Shown: positions 59,297 to 64,000 of the stretch, piece by piece | Layout: every line of letters starts with the position of its first letter | Numbering within the stretch: the stretch's first letter is position 1 | NCBI GenBank assembly: GCA_003167365.1 | Contig: PMTM01000009.1 | Coordinates: 62,001 to 126,000, forward strand | DNA length: 64,000 nt | Source: Spartobacteria bacterium | GTDB lineage: Bacteria; Verrucomicrobiota; Verrucomicrobiia; Chthoniobacterales; UBA10450 | Reading direction: 5' to 3' | Notes under the pieces: generated by a model | Seen by the model: the letters and a program-made list of their open reading frames with translations, nothing else | What the model was told of the DNA's origin: nothing | Database searches by the model: none | Made by a program: the position numbers and the translations under genes

Positions 59297-59932
59297 ATGC
59301 CGGCAATCCTCCTGAAATCGCTCTGCGCTGCTGGGACGGTCCTGGCCGTTTCTTTCGCCGCTGGTCAAACGCGGCCCTCGACGCCTCCCGTCCAAAGCCG
59401 CCCCGCCGCGGCTTCCGGCCAAACTGTGCGCAAAGCCTCCGATCTCATCCGCAAGCAAGATCCGGTCAAAGTCAATCAATCGCTGCTCAAGCAAGCAACG
59501 CCCGATAACGTCCACATCGTTGTCTCGATTCCAAAACAGCGCGCCTACCTAATGATGGGAGAGCAAATCGTGATCGACGGTCCGATTTCATCGGGCAAGA
59601 GCGGCCATAGTTCGCCCACGGGCCATTTCACTGTTCTCGAAAAAGATCCCAACCATCATTCCAGCATCTACGGCGATTTCATCGATCGAAGCGGCCGGAC
59701 CGTGCGTGCCGGAGTGAGTGCTCGCATCGATTCCGCGCCCAGCGGCACGCACTTTGCCGGCGCGACCATGAAATGGTTCTTACGCCTCACTGGCGACGGC
59801 GTCGGAATGCACATCGGAATTTTGCCGGGATATCCCGCATCGCACGGCTGTATTCGCGAGTCGGTCGAGGGGGCGAAACTATTTTACGATCACGTCAAGG
59901 TCGGCACGCCGGTCGACGTAGGCGACTACTAG
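59297..59932 (+). CDS. L,D-transpeptidase (YkuD domain)
   Basis: From the ATG at 59297 the protein has 211 residues: a signal peptide (about 1-22), a Pro/Ser-rich linker, and a YkuD domain (about 68-211) with GPISSGKSGHSSPTGHFTVLEKD, FAGATMKWFLRLTGDGVGMHIG and the catalytic SHGCIRESVEGAKLFYDHV (HGCIR). It links peptidoglycan stem peptides or anchors proteins in the periplasm. The overlapping TTG at 59291 is an alternative start. Co-transcription with the preceding secreted protein is likely. Confidence 0.92.
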   Translation: MPAILLKSLCAAGTVLAVSFAAGQTRPSTPPVQSRPAAASGQTVRKASDLIRKQDPVKVNQSLLKQATPDNVHIVVSIPKQRAYLMMGEQIVIDGPISSGKSGHSSPTGHFTVLEKDPNHHSSIYGDFIDRSGRTVRAGVSARIDSAPSGTHFAGATMKWFLRLTGDGVGMHIGILPGYPASHGCIRESVEGAKLFYDHVKVGTPVDVGDY

Positions 59933-59956
59933 GTCAAGATCGACGTCGTTCTGCGA

Positions 59957-60019
59957 TGTAGCGGCGGCTGTCCTCAGCCGCATCTTTTCCCTGCGCTCGC
60001 CGCAGCGAGCGCCTCTACA
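59957..60019. repeat. TGTAGC...CTACA REPIN element
   Basis: 63 bp: left arm TGTAGCGGCGGCTG-TCC-TCAGCCGC, right arm GCGCTCGC-CGCA-GCGAGCGCCTCTACA. Its right end (60015-60019, TGTAG on the minus strand) supplies the TAG stop codon of cinA. An AAGATCGACG word, one base off the dispersed 10-mer, precedes it at 59936-59945. Confidence 0.8.
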
Positions 60020-61256
60020 CTTCTGTCCTCAACTTCTTGCGCAGCAATTCGAAAGCGGCCTGCGCGGTCATCTGCTTGAATGTCTCACGGTCGCTGGGGA
60101 AAAAGAATCTTCGCGCGATTGTTTCCTGGTCCGTAGAAGCCAACGCAACGTGAACCGTGCCGGCGGGTTTTTCGACCGAGCCGCCAGTCGGTCCAGCGAT
60201 TCCTGTCGTGGCGATAGCATAGGTCGATCTCGCACGCGCCCGTGCCCCCTCGGCCATGGCGCGCGCCACTGGCTCGCTGACTGCACCGTGTTTTTTGATC
60301 AGATCTGAAACGAGACCAAGCGCGTCAACTTTCGCGTCGTTTGAGTAGGTGACATAAGCCGCGAGAAATACCGCGGACGCACCCGGGACATTGGTGATGC
60401 GATGCGCGAGCAAACCCCCAGTGCAAGATTCCGCCAGGGCGATTGTCTCTTTTCGCTCGGTAAGCAGCTTTACAATTACTTCTTCGAGCGATTCATCATT
60501 TGTGGAGAAGATCGACGATCCCAACTTGCTTCGGATAATCGCATCTGCTCGATCGACGCCGGCGGCTTCTCCGATAATGCGCAGGTCCACTTCTGCGGGT
60601 CGCGCACAATAGCCAAGTTCGATGCCCGGGATCGCAAGGATCTCTTCCCCGATTGCTTCTTCGATAATCGATTCGCCAGTCATCGCGATTTTGTACAACC
60701 GGCGACTCAATTTCAAAGAAGCCGGCACAATCGAGCGCAAAATCGACATGACTGATTCGCAAAACATCGGCTGTAACTCACGCGGTGGACCAGGTAGCAG
60801 AAAAAGATGAGGCGAGCGAATCCGTGGATTGACGTCTTTCCGTAGGTACAACCCAGGCGCGGTGCCGTTCTCGTTGGTTAAGACTCGCGCACCAGCAGGA
60901 ACGTCGGCTTGCCGCGGAATGCGATTTGTCGATCGGATGCTGCGTTTGGACAACCGCTCGGAAATTGCGGTCATCACGGCATCGTCACGACGCAATTCAA
61001 GGCCAAGCAGTTCCGCCACAATTTCGCGAGTGATGTCATCGCTGGTCGGGCCGAGACCGCCAGTAACAAAAATAATTTCCGCGCGTAAGAATAGTTCGTT
61101 GAGCGCGTCTCGGATCGCCGTTCCGTCCGGGACCGTCCGCTGTTCGTCAATCCGCAGTCCCAGTGGGAGAATCTGATGCGAGATGAAACTCAGGTGTTTG
61201 TCCTGCACATCGCCGAGCAGAAGCTCAGTGCCGGTGTTTATTAGAACGGTCCGCAC
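60015..61256 (-). CDS. cinA: CinA-family protein (nicotinamide-nucleotide amidase/ADP-ribose pyrophosphatase type)
   Basis: With a GTG start at 61256 the protein has 413 residues and begins RTVLINTGTELLLGDVQDKHL. The N-terminal COG1058/MoCF-like domain has FVTGGLGPTSDDITRE. The C-terminal CinA amidase domain (about 255-413) has ALAESCTGGLLAHRITNVPGAS (in segments), SNDAKVDALGL and ATTGIAGPTGGSVEKPAGTV. CinA recycles NMN formed during NAD use and DNA ligation. The upstream ATG at 61316 would run through CAAC-rich repeat DNA and is rejected. The TAG stop is part of a REPIN. Confidence 0.92.
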   Translation of the reverse strand: MRTVLINTGTELLLGDVQDKHLSFISHQILPLGLRIDEQRTVPDGTAIRDALNELFLRAEIIFVTGGLGPTSDDITREIVAELLGLELRRDDAVMTAISERLSKRSIRSTNRIPRQADVPAGARVLTNENGTAPGLYLRKDVNPRIRSPHLFLLPGPPRELQPMFCESVMSILRSIVPASLKLSRRLYKIAMTGESIIEEAIGEEILAIPGIELGYCARPAEVDLRIIGEAAGVDRADAIIRSKLGSSIFSTNDESLEEVIVKLLTERKETIALAESCTGGLLAHRITNVPGASAVFLAAYVTYSNDAKVDALGLVSDLIKKHGAVSEPVARAMAEGARARARSTYAIATTGIAGPTGGSVEKPAGTVHVALASTDQETIARRFFFPSDRETFKQMTAQAAFELLRKKLRTEV

Positions 61257-61263
61257 AGCAGAG

Positions 61264-61324
61264 AACGTCCAACGCCCAACCCTCCTTCGCAAGGCTACGG
61301 CGTGACCGGCGCTCAACGTCCAAT
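61264..61324. repeat. CAAC-rich repeat upstream of cinA
   Basis: AACGTCCAACGCCCAACC (61264-61281) and GCTCAACGTCCAATC (61310-61324) flank an unrelated core; the inverted GGGCGTTCGGCGTT follows at 61404-61417. These share the YCAACG units of the repeats at 29124, 47898 and 49723. The gap 61257-61425 contains only these. Confidence 0.6.
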
Positions 61325-61425
61325 CTTGAAATCAGAAGGAGTAATTTGCGACTCAATCAGCGTCGCTCGGCACCGAGAGATTCTTTCACCCATTCGAAAT
61401 TGGGCGTTCGGCGTTTTCTCCTGCT

Positions 61426-62706
61426 CTAGGCCGCGTCCTTGTCTTGCTTCTTGCGAATGAGCGGCACCTTTTTGCCTTCGACAACCGCGCGATTGATCGT
61501 GACTTCCGCGATGTCTTCGCGGCTTGGCACGTCGTACATGATGTCGAGCATGATGCGTTCGAGCAGTGCACGCAGGGCGCGCGCGCCGGTTCCTTTGGTC
61601 ACCGCTTGAGCGGAGAGGGCGCGCAACGCGTCTTTCGTCACGGTCAAACGCACACCTTCCATAGCGAAAAGTTTGGTGTACTGCTTGATCATCGCATTCT
61701 TCGTCTCGGTCAGAATCTGCACCATTTCATCTTCAGTGAGTGCGTCGAGCGAACTGACGACCGGCAAGCGTCCGATAAATTCCGGGATCATGCCGAAAGC
61801 GAGAAGGTCCTCCGGTTCGACATGCCGCAAAGCTTCTTTGCGCATCGCTTCTTCTACTGCTAGGTCCGGACTTCCAAAACCCATTACCTTTTGGCCGATG
61901 CGTTTCTGGACAATCTTGTCGAGCCCGACGAACGCACCACCGCAGATAAACAGAATCTTCTCGGTGTTGACCTGAATGTATTCCTGGTGCGGATGTTTGC
62001 GGCCGCCCTGCGGCGGGACGTTGCAAGTGCTGCCTTCAAGGATTTTCAGGAGCGCTTGCTGGACGCCTTCGCCGGAAACGTCGCGCGTAATGCTTACGTT
62101 GTCCGTTTTGCGGCCGATCTTGTCGATCTCATCGATATAAACGATGCCGATTTCCGCGCGCTTTACGTCGTAATCTGCATTTTGGAGCAAACGGAGGATG
62201 ATGTTTTCAACATCTTCGCCGACGTAGCCCGCTTCGGTCAATGTCGTCGCGTCAGCAATGCAAAATGGAACGTCGAGAATCTTGGCCAGCGTCTTGGCCA
62301 GCAACGTTTTCCCGGAGCCGGTCGGGCCCACCAGTAGAATGTTGCTCTTCTCGATTTCAACGTCCGCGAACGGATCGGGTTGAAACGCCGATGAGGAATC
62401 GGTCGCTGCAGAAGTTTGTAAAACGCGTTTGAAATGGTTATGAACTGCGACTGACAGCGTCTTTTTGGCGATGTCCTGGCCGATCACATATTGATCGAGC
62501 GAACGCCGGATTTCGACGGGTTTCGGAACGCGGATGGTCGACGATTGACGGCGCGCATCCTCGTTGAGCTCTTTGTCGAGAATGCTCTTGCAGACATTAA
62601 TGCAACTGTCGCAGATGTAGACGCCCGGACCGGCGATGAGCTTGCGCACCTCGGCGTGGCTTTTGCCACAAAACGAGCACATTGTGAGGTTGGAAGCCCG
62701 CGCCAT
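61426..62706 (-). CDS. clpX: ATP-dependent Clp protease ATP-binding subunit ClpX
   Basis: A full-length 426-residue ClpX. The N-terminal C4 zinc finger ([11 protein letters not shown] and [10 protein letters not shown]) binds adaptors and substrates. The AAA+ module has Walker [18 protein letters not shown], Walker [14 protein letters not shown], the sensor and [13 protein letters not shown] regions, an IGF-loop region ([12 protein letters not shown]) that docks with ClpP, and a C-terminal [18 protein letters not shown]. It unfolds proteins for degradation by ClpP, encoded 23 bases upstream in the same operon. Confidence 0.98.
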   Translation of the reverse strand: MARASNLTMCSFCGKSHAEVRKLIAGPGVYICDSCINVCKSILDKELNEDARRQSSTIRVPKPVEIRRSLDQYVIGQDIAKKTLSVAVHNHFKRVLQTSAATDSSSAFQPDPFADVEIEKSNILLVGPTGSGKTLLAKTLAKILDVPFCIADATTLTEAGYVGEDVENIILRLLQNADYDVKRAEIGIVYIDEIDKIGRKTDNVSITRDVSGEGVQQALLKILEGSTCNVPPQGGRKHPHQEYIQVNTEKILFICGGAFVGLDKIVQKRIGQKVMGFGSPDLAVEEAMRKEALRHVEPEDLLAFGMIPEFIGRLPVVSSLDALTEDEMVQILTETKNAMIKQYTKLFAMEGVRLTVTKDALRALSAQAVTKGTGARALRALLERIMLDIMYDVPSREDIAEVTINRAVVEGKKVPLIRKKQDKDAA

Positions 62707-62729
62707 ATAATCCCGTTTTTAAGCAGCTT

Positions 62730-63440
62730 TTATTCCCCGGCTTTGCGCGGTGAAACAGCCTCGGCGCCGGTTCCCGGACGTTCCCCTAAGGTTGGAGTCG
62801 CGGTTGCGCCATCGACCATCTTCAATTCTTTGCGAGACTTGATCACCTCGTCCACCAAGCCGTATTCTTTCGCCTCCGCCGCCGACATATAGTAATCGCG
62901 GTCCGAATCCATCTTCACCTGCTCCTCAGGCTTACCTGTATGCTTCGCAATGATTCCAATCAGGCGCTTCTTGAGCTTGAACATGTAATCGACTTGGCGC
63001 TCGACGTCGCTGGCCGCGCCTTGTGCGCCGCCCGAGACCTGGTGAATCATGATGTCGGAATTCGGCAGGGCAAAGCGTTTGCCTTTCGTGCCGGAACACA
63101 GCAGCACCGCTCCCATGCTCGCGGCCATGCCGAGGCAGTAAGTCGTCACGTCGCAGGTAAGAAACTGCATCGTGTCGTAAACCGCGAGTCCCGCCGTCAC
63201 CGAACCACCCGGCGAGTTGATATAAATGTTAATGTCCTTTTTCGAGTCTTCCATTTGCAGGAAGAGGAGTTGCGCGATGACCAGATTTGCGATGTGATCG
63301 TCGATCGCCGTGCCGATGAAAACGATCCGGTCCTTGAGTAGCCGCGAGTAAATATCGTAGCTCCGCTCGCCACGCCCAGTTTGCTCCACCACCATCGGAA
63401 CTAGGACGGACTGCGACACATTTGCGTTGGATCGACTCAT
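62730..63440 (-). CDS. clpP: ATP-dependent Clp protease proteolytic subunit ClpP
   Basis: The 236-residue protein carries the catalytic triad: Ser in [17 protein letters not shown], His in [14 protein letters not shown] and Asp in [18 protein letters not shown]. It also has [18 protein letters not shown]. It is longer than E. coli ClpP because of a C-terminal Pro/Gly/Ala-rich tail of about 30 residues. It forms the tetradecameric peptidase with ClpX. The start overlaps the trigger factor stop by 4 bases (ATGA). Confidence 0.98.
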   Translation of the reverse strand: MSRSNANVSQSVLVPMVVEQTGRGERSYDIYSRLLKDRIVFIGTAIDDHIANLVIAQLLFLQMEDSKKDINIYINSPGGSVTAGLAVYDTMQFLTCDVTTYCLGMAASMGAVLLCSGTKGKRFALPNSDIMIHQVSGGAQGAASDVERQVDYMFKLKKRLIGIIAKHTGKPEEQVKMDSDRDYYMSAAEAKEYGLVDEVIKSRKELKMVDGATATPTLGERPGTGAEAVSPRKAGE

Positions 63441-64000
63441 GATTTTTGCTCGGAAACGGCCGGTTCTACCGACGGCTGGACGCTAACATTCGCCTTCAGA
63501 AAATCAAGGGTCTTGCCAAGCAGAATCTGTTCCGCGAAGCCATCCAGGCCATCGTGTTCCTCAAGTTCTTTGCGCATTTTTTCCGCAGAAATGTTGTAAC
63601 GCTCGGCTTCATCGCGAATCCGCGCACCAAAATCATCGCGCGTGACCTCGATCTTCTCGCGCTCCGCGATTCGATGAAGAATGAAGTTCGTTTTCAAACG
63701 ATGCGCGGCCAAACCGCCCGCGCCTTCCACCAGCTCCTTTTCTTTTTCTTTCAACATCTCGTCGGTTATGCCGCGTTGACGATTTCGCTGCACTAGCTCA
63801 CCCAGCGCTCGCCTCGTCTCGCTCCGCAAGAGAACCGGCGGCAAATCAAATTGAATCTTTTCGTGCAAATATTTTACGACCTGTGCTTCTTTCGCGCGTT
63901 CGAGCTCATGCTCTTTCTCGTGCTCGAGATCGTGTTCGATCATGTGGCGAACATCGGCCAACGTTTTTCCAGGCGTCAGCTTTTCGGCCAGAGCATCATC
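63437..64000 (-). CDS. tig: Trigger factor, C-terminal part
   Basis: The frame is open to the right edge of the window, so only the last 188 residues are present, corresponding to the helical C-terminal chaperone domain. It includes [42 protein letters not shown] and [20 protein letters not shown] (as separate stretches), ending SEQKS. The ribosome-binding and PPIase domains lie beyond the edge. The order tig-clpP-clpX is widely conserved in bacteria, which supports the call. Confidence 0.93.
   Translation of the reverse strand, partial: DDALAEKLTPGKTLADVRHMIEHDLEHEKEHELERAKEAQVVKYLHEKIQFDLPPVLLRSETRRALGELVQRNRQRGITDEMLKEKEKELVEGAGGLAAHRLKTNFILHRIAEREKIEVTRDDFGARIRDEAERYNISAEKMRKELEEHDGLDGFAEQILLGKTLDFLKANVSVQPSVEPAVSEQKS

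Overview
The window is about 57% GC by eye, gene-dense, and looks like the chromosome of a free-living Gram-negative-type bacterium. The evidence is a BamA/TamA-like barrel with a TamB-like partner, an OPT transporter, a NagZ muramidase-type hydrolase and several lipoproteins. Most start codons lack a Shine-Dalgarno box, and there is a dense load of small palindromic repeats whose accidental translations (e.g. GAHRAPLQ, AGVADPG, GRDGSPSRP, CHPERSEGS) I associate with soil Verrucomicrobiota. I therefore infer a Verrucomicrobiota (Chthoniobacterales/Spartobacteria-like) genome; no rRNA is present to prove it.

Layout: 1-761 end of an M13 peptidase; 0.9-4.3 kb a periplasmic PPIase, a TPR protein and a PLP decarboxylase; 4.4-10.5 kb a TamB-TamA/BamA pair; 10.6-15.2 kb an anti-sigma-like protein, a nucleosidase, a CDF transporter and two oxidoreductases; 15.2-18.5 kb the rnpA-yidD-yidC-jag membrane-insertion operon (without rpmH); 18.6-24.8 kb alanine dehydrogenase, YqgE, a transglutaminase, a DUF4230-like protein and an AsmA/TamB-like protein; 24.8-28.4 kb dnaE; 28.6-30.6 kb glnB-glnA.

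From 30.6 to 32.8 kb lies a small integron-cassette cluster: three attC sites of 110-123 bp and three cassettes (a HEPN-like protein, an apparently frameshifted protein with a second RxxxxxH motif, and an NTF2-like lipoprotein), with no integrase in view. 32.8-36.2 kb has a membrane glycosyltransferase, TatA, an acyl carrier protein and a LOG-family protein. A RAYT-type Y1 transposase at 36.45-36.92 kb sits among copies of the TGTAGC...GCTACA REPIN family that recurs about fifteen times across the window. 37.0-44.3 kb holds a hydrolase, an acidic protein, and then egtB-egtD followed directly by an ABC ATPase and a binding-protein/permease fusion: a probable ergothioneine synthesis and transport locus. 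44.5-52.7 kb has a CarD-like protein, a radical SAM protein, tRNA-Ser(UGA) with an 18-bp duplicated 3' end, PAP2, an ArnT-like transferase, ruvA, an unknown protein, a zinc-ribbon coiled coil, and a membrane-anchored peroxiredoxin. In this last gene an in-frame UGA replaces the peroxidatic cysteine and a bSECIS-like hairpin follows, so it is a probable selenoprotein. 52.9-64 kb has an OPT transporter, nagZ, nadD-rsfS, an FKBP, an unknown secreted protein, an L,D-transpeptidase, cinA and tig-clpP-clpX.

The strongest unusual signals are the putative Sec-peroxiredoxin; the RAYT/REPIN system, whose ends supply the TAG stop codons of five genes and which sits in frame inside four others; the integrase-less attC array; the egt-transporter linkage; and a 10-base word, AAGATCGACA, found 18 times in several reading frames.
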